Below, piece by piece: positions 33,734-41,907 of a DNA stretch of 64,000 nt. The stretch is from an uncultured Bacilli bacterium (GTDB lineage Bacteria; Bacillota_I; Bacilli_A; RF39; UBA660), in NCBI GenBank assembly GCA_934098395.1, contig CAKOOM010000002.1, forward strand, positions 62,001-126,000, written 5' to 3'. The position numbers were made by a program, and so were the translations under genes. Position 1 is the first letter of the stretch. Each line of letters opens with the position of its first letter. The notes under the pieces are model-generated. The model made no database searches and was not told the origin of the DNA. It saw nothing but the letters and a program-made list of their open reading frames with translations.

Positions 33734-35189
33734 ATGTATTATTGTTGCATTTTTTTTGATGTTAATAGTATGTATATTAACACCAATTAGTGGAGATGAT
33801 TATGGTAATTATATTTCTACTAGTGGTAAAATGTTTGAAGCTATTTCACTTGCTAAATCATATTACTATTCATGGGAAGGTAGGTTTGTTGGAAGAATTA
33901 TAATAATGTTTACTACTTATCATAAGTTTATATGGAATATAATAACATCAATAATGTTTGCATTATTATTTAATTCATTTGGAAAATTTGTAAAACAAAA
34001 GACATCCTTATTTATTCTATTAATTGGTTTTTTATTAGTTAACTGTGATATGTTTGCTCAAGGATATACATGGCTGGCTGGGTCTATTACTTATTTATAT
34101 CCGACAAGTTTGATTATATTTTATTTTAGTTATGTATATTTTAAAGATAGTAAATACTCTTGGATTGATTATATAATATTAACTTTTATAAGTTTAATAA
34201 TACCTATGTTTGTTGAAAATCTTGGATGTGCTTTTGTTTTCGGATTGTTAATTTTAAATATATTTAATTATGTAAAAGAAAAAAGCATTAAACCCATTTA
34301 TTTAATAAATTTTTTGATATCTCTTATTTTTTTAATTGTAATGCTTAAGAGTCCTGGTTCGGCTTCTAGAACTCTTGTTGAAAATGTAGAATTTAATAAT
34401 TATAGTATTTTTAACAAGATTATACATAATATAACTAATTTTGATTTTTATGTATTTTTTAAAAATCCAATAATGATTATTTTTACTTTAATTCCTATTG
34501 AATATTATCTATTTAAAAAAGGAAATAAGTTTTTTGGTATACTATTTGGTATTATTCCAATTTTAAGTTTTACTATGAGTATTTATTATATGTTTCCTAT
34601 GAAATTTGCTTTTTTACAAAATATTAGTATTATAAACACTTCAAATAAATTGTATTTTATATATTGGATTATATATACATTAGTATTGCTTTTTGCTATA
34701 AATTATTTAATTAAAGATAAAAAAATGAAATATTTTCTTTATTTTATACTTATAGTTGGTTTTTCTTCGACTGCATGTATGTTAATTGTCCCTACTTGGG
34801 GAGATAGAGTTACTTTATTTAATGTTTTGATTTTAACATTTGTAGGTGTTATATTGATGGATAATATATATAAATTTAATACAAAGACGAATAAGCTTAT
34901 TAATGTCTTTACTTGTTTGGTATGTGTATATATAATTATTATATTTTTATGTATATTTAGAATCAATAATTATCGTATTGATTATATTAAGGAACAACTT
35001 GATGATGATAATAAGAATATTAAAGTAATACGTAATCCAATTACATATGTTTGGAATAATAACCCGAATACTGAATACTTTATAAGAACTTATAAGGGCT
35101 ATATGCATATTCCTGATGAGGTATCAATCGAGATAGATGAAATAACATATAGTGAGTATGCTGATATTATTTTAGGGGTGAAAAAATGA
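33720..35189 (+). CDS. DUF6056-like polytopic membrane protein, GT-C-type glycosyltransferase candidate
   Basis: 489 residues, about 12 helices. After the first helix comes PISGDDYGNYIS; an Asp pair in the first outer loop is the catalytic landmark of GT-C enzymes, which use polyprenyl-phosphate sugars. SWEGRFVGRIIIM and TYLYPTSLIIFYFS are features of the DUF6056 family. No biochemical function is established for that family that I know of; transfer of a sugar or glycerol unit onto the polymer outside the membrane is inferred. It overlaps both neighbours (14 and 4 bases). Confidence 0.72.
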   Translation: MKKNKCIIVAFFLMLIVCILTPISGDDYGNYISTSGKMFEAISLAKSYYYSWEGRFVGRIIIMFTTYHKFIWNIITSIMFALLFNSFGKFVKQKTSLFILLIGFLLVNCDMFAQGYTWLAGSITYLYPTSLIIFYFSYVYFKDSKYSWIDYIILTFISLIIPMFVENLGCAFVFGLLILNIFNYVKEKSIKPIYLINFLISLIFLIVMLKSPGSASRTLVENVEFNNYSIFNKIIHNITNFDFYVFFKNPIMIIFTLIPIEYYLFKKGNKFFGILFGIIPILSFTMSIYYMFPMKFAFLQNISIINTSNKLYFIYWIIYTLVLLFAINYLIKDKKMKYFLYFILIVGFSSTACMLIVPTWGDRVTLFNVLILTFVGVILMDNIYKFNTKTNKLINVFTCLVCVYIIIIFLCIFRINNYRIDYIKEQLDDDNKNIKVIRNPITYVWNNNPNTEYFIRTYKGYMHIPDEVSIEIDEITYSEYADIILGVKK

Positions 35190-35656
35190 AAAAAGTATTA
35201 TTTATTGCAAGTACTGGTGGTCATTTAAATGAATTAATGCAATTAGCACCTATGTTTGATAAATATGACTATCATATTATTACTGAAAAAACTAAATCAA
35301 CTAATTCTTTAGTTAATAAATATGGCAAGAGGATTGATTATTTAGTATATGGAACTAAAGATAAAAAATTAGTTTATCCATTTAAATTTATTTTTAATTG
35401 TTTTAAATCTTTGATTTTATATATAAAATTGAGGCCTTCATATATAGTTACTACAGGTACTCATACAGCTGTTCCAATTTGTTATATTGGTAAATTGTTT
35501 GGTAGTAAAGTAATATTTATTGAGACTTTTGCTAATAGTAAAACTAAAACTTTATCTGGTAGAATGATATATCCGATTGCTAATTTGTTTATTGTTCAAT
35601 GGAAAGAAATGCTTGAATTATATCCAAATGCTGTATATGGGGGGTGGATTTATTAA
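35186..35656 (+). CDS. Alg14-like glycosyltransferase subunit (PssD/CpsF type)
   Basis: 156 residues. KVLFIASTGGHLNELMQL at the N-terminus (glycine-rich loop), VTTGTHTAVPICYIGKLFG and IFIETFANSKTKTLSGRMIYPIAN are the Alg14 landmarks. These proteins anchor and activate an Alg13-like partner; together they act as one GT-B enzyme, often a beta-1,4-transferase (as in Cps14F/G of pneumococcus). The partner follows with TAATG stop/start overlap. Confidence 0.9.
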   Translation: MKKVLFIASTGGHLNELMQLAPMFDKYDYHIITEKTKSTNSLVNKYGKRIDYLVYGTKDKKLVYPFKFIFNCFKSLILYIKLRPSYIVTTGTHTAVPICYIGKLFGSKVIFIETFANSKTKTLSGRMIYPIANLFIVQWKEMLELYPNAVYGGWIY

Positions 35657-36135
35657 TGATTTTAGTTACATTAGGTACACAAGATAAGAGCTTTAAGAGA
35701 TTACTTGAAGCAATCGATAAACAAATTTCTCTTGGTAATATAAATGATGAAATAATTGTTCAGGCAGGACATACAAAATATAATAGTGCTAATATGACAA
35801 TCTTTGATTTTATTCCATATGATGAGTTTGATGAATATATAAAAAAATGTAATTTATTAATTACTCATGGCGGCGTTGGTTCAATTATTACTGGTCTTAA
35901 ATATGGCAAAAAAGTAATAGCAGCTCCAAGATTGGCTAAATACGGAGAACATACGAATGATCATCAACTTCAAATAATAGATAATTTTACTGAAAATGGT
36001 TATATTTTAGGACTTTATGATTTTGCTAAACTTGATGAGGTGATAAAGAAAAGTGATAAATTCAAGCCTAAAAAATATAAATCTAATACTAAGAATATGA
36101 TTAAATTAATTGAAGAATATATTGATAATGAATAA
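35656..36135 (+). CDS. Alg13-like glycosyltransferase catalytic subunit (PssE/CpsG type)
   Basis: 159 residues. ILVTLGTQDKSFKRLLEAID at the N-terminus and LLITHGGVGSIITGLKYGKKVIAAPRL, then HTNDHQLQI, form the UDP-sugar binding half of a GT-B enzyme. Start ATG 35656 overlaps the Alg14-like stop codon by one base. Works with the preceding protein. Confidence 0.92.
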   Translation: MILVTLGTQDKSFKRLLEAIDKQISLGNINDEIIVQAGHTKYNSANMTIFDFIPYDEFDEYIKKCNLLITHGGVGSIITGLKYGKKVIAAPRLAKYGEHTNDHQLQIIDNFTENGYILGLYDFAKLDEVIKKSDKFKPKKYKSNTKNMIKLIEEYIDNE

Positions 36136-36149
36136 TTAGGAAATTTTAA

Positions 36150-37199
36150 GTGAGTATTACTGATAAGAATAGAAAAACTTATTTAGATATTATTAAAATA
36201 CTAGCAATTTTATTTGTTTTGTTTAATCATAGTCATTGGTATATTACATCAAATAATAAATATATATTTTATATTCATTCCTTATTGTTTTATCTATGTA
36301 AAATGGCTGTTCCTTTATTTATTATGTCATCTGGTGCTTTATTATTAAAAAAAGAAATGTCATATAGACAAATATTTTTAAAACGTATAATAAGAATACT
36401 TGTACCATTATTGATAGTAACCTCATTATGTTATTTTTTTAGTAGCGCAAGTATAAAAGATTTTATTGGAACTTTATTTTTTAATTATGATAAAATGTCT
36501 TTTTCACCATATTGGTTATGGTATTTATACATGCTTATTGGTTTGTATTTAGTTACCCCTTTTATATATAAAATGATTAATAATTTTAGTAAAAGAGATT
36601 ATATTGTTTTTATTGGGTTATTTGTATTTCTATTTGGTTTAATTAAAATGATACCAATTGTTTCTAATATTGTATTAGGAAATGTTTTAACAATTAATTC
36701 ATCTTTTGTCGTAAATTTCTTTTCAATTAATATTGGTTATTATGTACTTGGATATTTTTTAGATAATAAAAATATTTCTAAGAACAATGTTAAAGTTAGT
36801 TTGATAATATTAATTATAAGTATTATTTTAGGTAGCTTATTTGTTTCATATGGAATAAATGAAAAAAAACTATGGTATGATAATTTGGTTACATATGATT
36901 TAGTTAGTGTTGCAATTCCAACTACGTGTGTATTTATTATAATTAAGTATTATGTATCTAAATATATAATAGATAATGATTTTACAATAAAGATTAAAAA
37001 AATTAGTAATAGTGTTTTTGGAATATATTTATTTCATCCATTTATTATTTCATTAATTTATAATTCTAAATATTTAGATGGAATAATTAATATTAATACT
37101 TTGTACGGTGTTTTATTAATTGATTTGTTTGTATTTGTTGTCTTATTTATTTTTGTATATTATTTAAGAAAAATAAATTTTTTAAAGAAAATACTTTGA
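36150..37199 (+). CDS. Acyltransferase 3 family membrane protein
   Basis: 349 residues, about 10 helices. TYLDIIKILAILFVLFNHSHW (catalytic His in the first helix region), MAVPLFIMSSGALLL and a following RIIRILVPL are the acyltransferase-3 (OafA-like) landmarks. Such proteins O-acetylate surface sugars; some family members act as wall teichoic or capsule modifiers. GTG start with AGGAAAT upstream. Last gene of the unit that begins at 32567; TGA stop. Confidence 0.88.
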   Translation: MSITDKNRKTYLDIIKILAILFVLFNHSHWYITSNNKYIFYIHSLLFYLCKMAVPLFIMSSGALLLKKEMSYRQIFLKRIIRILVPLLIVTSLCYFFSSASIKDFIGTLFFNYDKMSFSPYWLWYLYMLIGLYLVTPFIYKMINNFSKRDYIVFIGLFVFLFGLIKMIPIVSNIVLGNVLTINSSFVVNFFSINIGYYVLGYFLDNKNISKNNVKVSLIILIISIILGSLFVSYGINEKKLWYDNLVTYDLVSVAIPTTCVFIIIKYYVSKYIIDNDFTIKIKKISNSVFGIYLFHPFIISLIYNSKYLDGIININTLYGVLLIDLFVFVVLFIFVYYLRKINFLKKIL

Positions 37200-37208
37200 T
37201 TATTTTAG

Positions 37209-37237
37209 TTGATAATCAATAATTAATATGTTATAAT
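37209..37237 (+). promoter_or_regulatory. Promoter of the PspC-domain gene
   Basis: TTGATA (37209-37214), 17 bases, TATAAT (37232-37237). The expected start is inside or just before the GGTGGTGAT ribosome site, giving a leader of about 10 bases. Confidence 0.75.
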
Positions 37238-37253
37238 TTGGGTGGTGATGTAT

Positions 37254-37460
37254 ATGGCTAATAAAAATAAAAAGAGATTATATCGTAGTTATGAAGATTC
37301 AAAAATTTTTGGAGTATGTGGTGGAATAGCTGAATATTTTGATATTGATCCAACGCTTGTTAGAATTGGATGGGTAATATTTTCGTTAGTATATGGTTCA
37401 GGTATTTTAGCATATATTATATGTGCATTTTGTATGCCAACGAAATCTGATAAGGAATAA
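37254..37460 (+). CDS. Small PspC-domain membrane protein
   Basis: 68 residues: a basic N-terminus (KRLYRSYEDSKIFGVCGGIAEYF), a conserved DPTLVRIGWVIFSL segment and one long membrane helix. This is the whole PspC domain and nothing more. PspC proteins take part in envelope-stress signalling in enterobacteria; short Firmicutes versions are common and mostly unstudied. It is monocistronic, between the polysaccharide units and the lic operon. Confidence 0.88.
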   Translation: MANKNKKRLYRSYEDSKIFGVCGGIAEYFDIDPTLVRIGWVIFSLVYGSGILAYIICAFCMPTKSDKE

Positions 37461-37487
37461 TTTTAATATAAGTAATATATGTTGAAT

Positions 37488-37520
37488 AAAAAATAAATGC
37501 TAAATTGGCATTTATTTTTT
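37488..37520 (+). terminator. Terminator after the PspC gene
   Basis: A perfect 13-bp stem (37488-37500 with 37508-37520) and 7-base loop; A- and T-rich arms make it potentially bidirectional. Confidence 0.85.
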
Positions 37521-37591
37521 ATATATTATTTAAAAATATGTGAAATTGTGGTATTATAATATTGTTCATAAGAAAGTATGGGTGAAATTAA

Positions 37592-39346
37592 ATGAACGTT
37601 GTGCAGAGTGATATATTACTTTTCTTAAAAAATAATGAATTTAATAATCAAAGAGAAATGGCAGGTAAATTAAATTATTCTTTGGGACTTATTAATAAAG
37701 AATTACGTGTACTTGAAAAGAATGGTTTTATTGGCAAAGAAAAGAAAATTACAAATAAGGCTGAATTAATAATTAAAAATAAAAGCCCTAAAAGAGCAAT
37801 AATTCTTGCTGCAGGAATTTGTACAAGAATGGTTCCGATTAATACTTCAATTCCAAAAGCATTATTGAATGTTAATGGAGATATAATTATAGAAAAACAA
37901 ATAAATTATTTAAACTCTGTTGGTATTTCTGAAATATATGTTGTAGTTGGGTATATGAAAGAAAAGTTTGAATATTTAATTGATAAATTTAATATAAAAT
38001 TGATTGTTAATCCTTTATATAATGTTAGAAATAACTATTATTCATTGTATTTGCTTAAAGAAAAGTTAAATAATTGTTATATTATTCCTTCGGATATAGT
38101 TATGTATTCTAATCCTTTTTCTAATTTCGAATTATATTCATGGTATATGTTGGCTAATGAGCATGATATAAATAGTAATGTGAAAATTAACAGAAATCAG
38201 GAAATTATTTTATCTAAGAATGATTGTGTTAGAATGCTAGGTATTGCGTATATATCTTTTAATGACGCAGAAAAAATTAAAAATAATTTGAATAAGTTAG
38301 TTATTGATAATATGTTTGATAGTTTTTGGGAGAAAGCCTTAGAAGATGAGAATAAATATTTAGTTAAAGCAAAAATAGTTAATAGTAGTGATTATTATGA
38401 AATTAATTCATATGAAGATTTGAGAAATATAGATAGTAAATGTGTTGAATTAGAACATTTAGCAATTGATATTATTTGCAGTTCTTTGAAAGTATTGCCA
38501 AATGAAATAATAAATATAAAATCTCTAAAAAAAGGAATGACCAATAAATCATTTAGCTTTGATGTAAATAACTGTAAGTATATTATGCGAATACCTGGAG
38601 CGGGTACTGATAAGCTTATTTCACGCGAAAATGAATATAATGTTTATTCAGTTTTAAAAAATAAAAATATTTCTGATGATATAATATATATTAATTCAAT
38701 TAATGGACTTAAGTTAACTAAATATATTGATAATGCTAGAACGTGTAATAGTAATGATTTAAGTGATTTGAAATTATGTATGGATTTTTTGAGAAAATTT
38801 CACAATATGAATTTAAAAGTTAATCATGAGTTTGATTTATTTAAAAATATAGATTTTTATGAAAGTTTGTGGAATAATAAACAATCAGATTATTCGGATT
38901 ATTTATTAACTAAGAAAAATGTCTTATCTTTAAGACAATATGTAGAAAAAAATATTATTAATAAATGTTTGTGTCATATTGATTCTGTGGCTGATAATTT
39001 TTTAATATATAAAACAACAAATAATAAGGAAAAAGTTAGATTAATTGATTTTGAATATGCTGGTATGCAGGATCCACACGTTGATATTGCTATGTTTTGT
39101 ATTTATTCATTATATAGTCGTAGAGAGATAGATAATTTAATAGATATATATTTTAAAAATAAATGTCCTGTAAATATAAGAATTAAAATATATTGTTATA
39201 TTTCTATTTGTGGATTATTGTGGAGTAATTGGTGTGAATATAAGAAAATAATGGGAGTAGAATTTGGAATGTATTCATTGATGCAGTATAGATATGCAAA
39301 AGAATATTATAAAATTGCTAAGGAAGAAATGGAGAAATTTAAATGA
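37592..39346 (+). CDS. Winged-helix / LicC-like nucleotidyltransferase / LicA-like choline kinase fusion
   Basis: 584 residues in three parts. Residues 1-62 are a MarR-like winged helix (REMAGKLNYSLGLINKELRVLEKNG). Residues ~66-290 are a CTP:phosphocholine-cytidylyltransferase-like domain starting RAIILAAG; the next residues are ICTRM, where the usual glycine of the GxGxR loop is Cys77. Residues ~295-584 are a choline/aminoglycoside kinase: LCHIDSVADNFL (HxDxxxxN) and LIDFEYAGMQDPHVDIAMF (metal Asp). It should phosphorylate choline; cytidylylation by this copy is doubtful. It overlaps the following licC by 4 bases. GGGTGA ribosome site; a TATAAT at 37555-37560. Confidence 0.88.
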   Translation: MNVVQSDILLFLKNNEFNNQREMAGKLNYSLGLINKELRVLEKNGFIGKEKKITNKAELIIKNKSPKRAIILAAGICTRMVPINTSIPKALLNVNGDIIIEKQINYLNSVGISEIYVVVGYMKEKFEYLIDKFNIKLIVNPLYNVRNNYYSLYLLKEKLNNCYIIPSDIVMYSNPFSNFELYSWYMLANEHDINSNVKINRNQEIILSKNDCVRMLGIAYISFNDAEKIKNNLNKLVIDNMFDSFWEKALEDENKYLVKAKIVNSSDYYEINSYEDLRNIDSKCVELEHLAIDIICSSLKVLPNEIINIKSLKKGMTNKSFSFDVNNCKYIMRIPGAGTDKLISRENEYNVYSVLKNKNISDDIIYINSINGLKLTKYIDNARTCNSNDLSDLKLCMDFLRKFHNMNLKVNHEFDLFKNIDFYESLWNNKQSDYSDYLLTKKNVLSLRQYVEKNIINKCLCHIDSVADNFLIYKTTNNKEKVRLIDFEYAGMQDPHVDIAMFCIYSLYSRREIDNLIDIYFKNKCPVNIRIKIYCYISICGLLWSNWCEYKKIMGVEFGMYSLMQYRYAKEYYKIAKEEMEKFK

Positions 39347-40065
39347 GTAAAGTTAAAAGGGCTATAATATTAGCAGCTGGAAAAGGAAGTAGATTAAAAC
39401 CAATTACTGAGAAGATACCAAAACCTTTAATAAGTGTTAATGGTGTAAGATTTATTAATACGATTATTAGAGGATTGATGGATAATAAAATTAATGAAAT
39501 ATATGTAGTTGTTGGATATATGAAAGAAAAATTTGAAATTATAAAAGAAGAATATCCAAATGTTACATTAATTGAAAATCCATATTATGATGTGTGTAAT
39601 AATATATCTTCATTGTTTGTGGTTAGGGATAAATTAGAGAATTCTATTATTTTGGATGCAGATCAATATATATTAAATTCAGAGATTTTGTTTACTGATT
39701 TTGAAAAGTCTGGATATAATTGTAAATGGATTACTGAATATGAAAATGATTGGATTTTGACAGTAGATAGCAATAAAAAAGTTATTGATTGTAATAGAAA
39801 TGGTGGTTCGCTTGGATGGAGACTTTATAGTGTTTCAAGATGGACTAAAGATGATGGTTTAAAATTAAAAAAATTAATTGAGGAAGAATTTATTAATAAG
39901 AATAATACACAGATATATTGGGATGACGTTGTTATGTTTTGCTATCCTGATGAATTTGATTTAACTATTTATGAAATGAATAGTGATGATATATATGAGA
40001 TTGATACGTTAGAAGATTTAATTAAAATAGATTCTTCTTATAAAAGATATAGTGGTGGTGATTAA
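39343..40065 (+). CDS. licC: LicC-like CTP:phosphocholine cytidylyltransferase
   Basis: 240 residues, size of pneumococcal LicC. RAIILAAGKGSRLKPITEKIPKPLI is the intact nucleotide loop, VVGYMKEKFE and NPYYDVCNNISSLFVVRD follow, SIILDADQY gives the catalytic Asp and WDDVVMFCY a second metal site. Would convert phosphocholine and CTP to CDP-choline, the LicD donor. Same VVGYMKEKFE segment as in the upstream fused domain, so the two arose by duplication. ATGA overlap with the fusion gene. Confidence 0.85.
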   Translation: MSKVKRAIILAAGKGSRLKPITEKIPKPLISVNGVRFINTIIRGLMDNKINEIYVVVGYMKEKFEIIKEEYPNVTLIENPYYDVCNNISSLFVVRDKLENSIILDADQYILNSEILFTDFEKSGYNCKWITEYENDWILTVDSNKKVIDCNRNGGSLGWRLYSVSRWTKDDGLKLKKLIEEEFINKNNTQIYWDDVVMFCYPDEFDLTIYEMNSDDIYEIDTLEDLIKIDSSYKRYSGGD

Positions 40066-40066
40066 A

Positions 40067-41584
40067 ATGAAATTAAAAAAAGTTGATTGGATGATAACTT
40101 TAGTGCCGTTGGGGTTAATTATTGCTTTGTGTTTTATGTTTTTTAAGTTTCCAAATGCATCTAGTGATATAGTTGGAAAAATTAGGTTTTTTTTAGGTGA
40201 TACGCTTGGGGTATATTATTTAATTATAGGATTAGGTATATTTCTTATTTCAATGTATATAGCTTTTTCTAAATACGGTAAAATAGTTTTAGGTAGTAAA
40301 AATGAAAAACCTAAGTATTCTTTTTTTACTTGGGGGGCAATGATGTTTACTTGTGGTTTGGCAGCGGATATTCTTTTCTATTCTTTTTCGGAATGGATAT
40401 TATATGCAAACGAACCATATACAAAAACATTAGGAAATGTTTATGAGTGGTCGAGTGTTTTTCCGTTGTTTCATTGGAGCTTTATTCCGTGGGCGATGTA
40501 TTTAGTTTTGGCTGTTGCTTTTGGATATATGTTACATGTTAAAAATAGAACTAAACAAAAATATTCAGAGGCATGCCGTCCAATATTGGGAAAATGGACT
40601 GATAAAGTACCCGGAAGAATAATAGATTTATTGGCTGTTTTTGCGTTGATCGCTGGTACTGCTACTACATTTAGTATTGCAACTCCTTTAATGGCAGAGA
40701 TAGTTAAAACGATATTTAATGTTACAATTAGTAGAACTACAATAACAATAATTATATTGCTTATAACGTGCTTTGTATATACATATTCTTTATTACATGG
40801 TATAAAAGGAATATCAGCTTTGGCAAAAATATGTATTTATTTATTTTTTGGTAGTTTAATATATGTTTTATTGTTTGGTGGGCAAGCTAAATTTATTATT
40901 GAAAATGGCTTTTCTTCATTTGGAAAAATGGTTCAAAATTTCTTAGGATTATCTACTTTTACTGATCCATTAAGAGAAAGTAATTTTCCACAAAGTTGGA
41001 CGATTTATTATTGGGCTTATTGGATGGTATGGTGTATTGCAGCACCATTCTTTATAGGTAATATATCTAGAGGAAGAACAGTTAAACAGACAATATTAGG
41101 AGGATATGTATTTGGTGTTGGGTCAACAATTATAAGTTTTATAGTTTTGGGTAATTATTCTTTGGGATTACAAGCTACTAATGTGGCTGATTTCGTAGGA
41201 ATTTATAATGCGACTGGTGATTTATATGGGACAATAATTGAAATAATTAATACATTACCGTTTGCAAATATCTTTTTGATAGTGTTGTTGATAACAATGA
41301 TAGCTTTTTATGCTACATCATTTGATTCAATAGCATATACGGCATCATGCTATAGTTACAAGAAATTGGAAAAGGAGGAAAAACCACATAAAAATATTCA
41401 GTTAATGTGGTGTATATTATTGATTCTATTGCCAATAGCATTAGTGTTTGCGGAGAGTTCAATGTCAAATTTACAATCAGTTAGTATTATAGCAGCTTTT
41501 CCAATTGCAATTGTTTTAATTATTATTATAGCGTCTTTTATAAAGGAAGCTGGAAAGGATATTAATAAAAATAAGAATAATTAA
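40067..41584 (+). CDS. BCCT family transporter, probable choline importer
   Basis: 505 residues, 12 helices. The betaine/choline/carnitine transporter signature WTIYYWAYWMVWCIAAPFFIGNISRGRTV is present (residues ~309-337). The glycine stretch around FTCGLAADILFYSFSEW is less glycine-rich than in BetP-type Na+ symporters. Linked to licC by a 1-base gap and to a choline kinase, it takes the place of LicB, the choline permease of the pneumococcal lic operon. Choline is inferred from this context. ATG 40067 follows GGTGGTGAT. Confidence 0.88.
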   Translation: MKLKKVDWMITLVPLGLIIALCFMFFKFPNASSDIVGKIRFFLGDTLGVYYLIIGLGIFLISMYIAFSKYGKIVLGSKNEKPKYSFFTWGAMMFTCGLAADILFYSFSEWILYANEPYTKTLGNVYEWSSVFPLFHWSFIPWAMYLVLAVAFGYMLHVKNRTKQKYSEACRPILGKWTDKVPGRIIDLLAVFALIAGTATTFSIATPLMAEIVKTIFNVTISRTTITIIILLITCFVYTYSLLHGIKGISALAKICIYLFFGSLIYVLLFGGQAKFIIENGFSSFGKMVQNFLGLSTFTDPLRESNFPQSWTIYYWAYWMVWCIAAPFFIGNISRGRTVKQTILGGYVFGVGSTIISFIVLGNYSLGLQATNVADFVGIYNATGDLYGTIIEIINTLPFANIFLIVLLITMIAFYATSFDSIAYTASCYSYKKLEKEEKPHKNIQLMWCILLILLPIALVFAESSMSNLQSVSIIAAFPIAIVLIIIIASFIKEAGKDINKNKNN

Positions 41585-41586
41585 TA

Positions 41587-41622
41587 TTAAAGACAAGTAC
41601 TGATTTTTGTACTTGTCTTTAA
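41587..41622 (+). terminator. Hairpin ending the lic operon
   Basis: A perfect 14-bp stem (41587-41600 with 41609-41622) and T-rich loop. The T-run is only three bases within the right arm, so efficiency is uncertain. Confidence 0.65.
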
Positions 41623-41704
41623 ATAATAAAAATAAATACAACTTTATCTAAAATACTTTATTTTTATTTAAATATATATTATAATTATATTGTATTTATT
41701 TTTT

Positions 41705-41790
41705 GCCAGCCTGGCGGAATGGTAGACGCGATAGACTCAAAATCTATTATCAGTGATGGTGTGAGGGTTCAAGTCCCTTGGCTGGTACCA
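41705..41790 (+). tRNA. tRNA-Leu (anticodon CAA)
   Basis: 86 bases. The acceptor arm GCCAGCC pairs with GGCTGGT, followed by A and encoded CCA. D arm contains GGTAGACGC; the anticodon loop is CTCAAAA, giving CAA (decodes UUG); a long variable arm marks it as a class II Leu tRNA; T arm GAGGGTTCAAGTCCCTT. Followed by its own terminator. Confidence 0.95.
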
Positions 41791-41802
41791 ATTTGAAAAT
41801 AG

Positions 41803-41827
41803 AGACTATTTAAGAATAGTCTTTTTA
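41803..41827 (+). terminator. Terminator after tRNA-Leu
   Basis: AGACTATT (41803-41810) with AATAGTCT (41815-41822), TAAG loop, T-run. Confidence 0.85.
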
Positions 41828-41841
41828 TTTATGAGTAGTTA

Positions 41842-41870
41842 TTTACAGATAAGTATTATTTTGATATAAT
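41842..41870 (+). promoter_or_regulatory. Extended -10 promoter of rnr
   Basis: TTTACA (41842-41847), 17 bases, TATAAT (41865-41870) with TGA directly before it (extended -10). Confidence 0.7.
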
Positions 41871-41907
41871 ATACTTAATATATAATATGAATAGAGAGGG
41901 TATAAAG

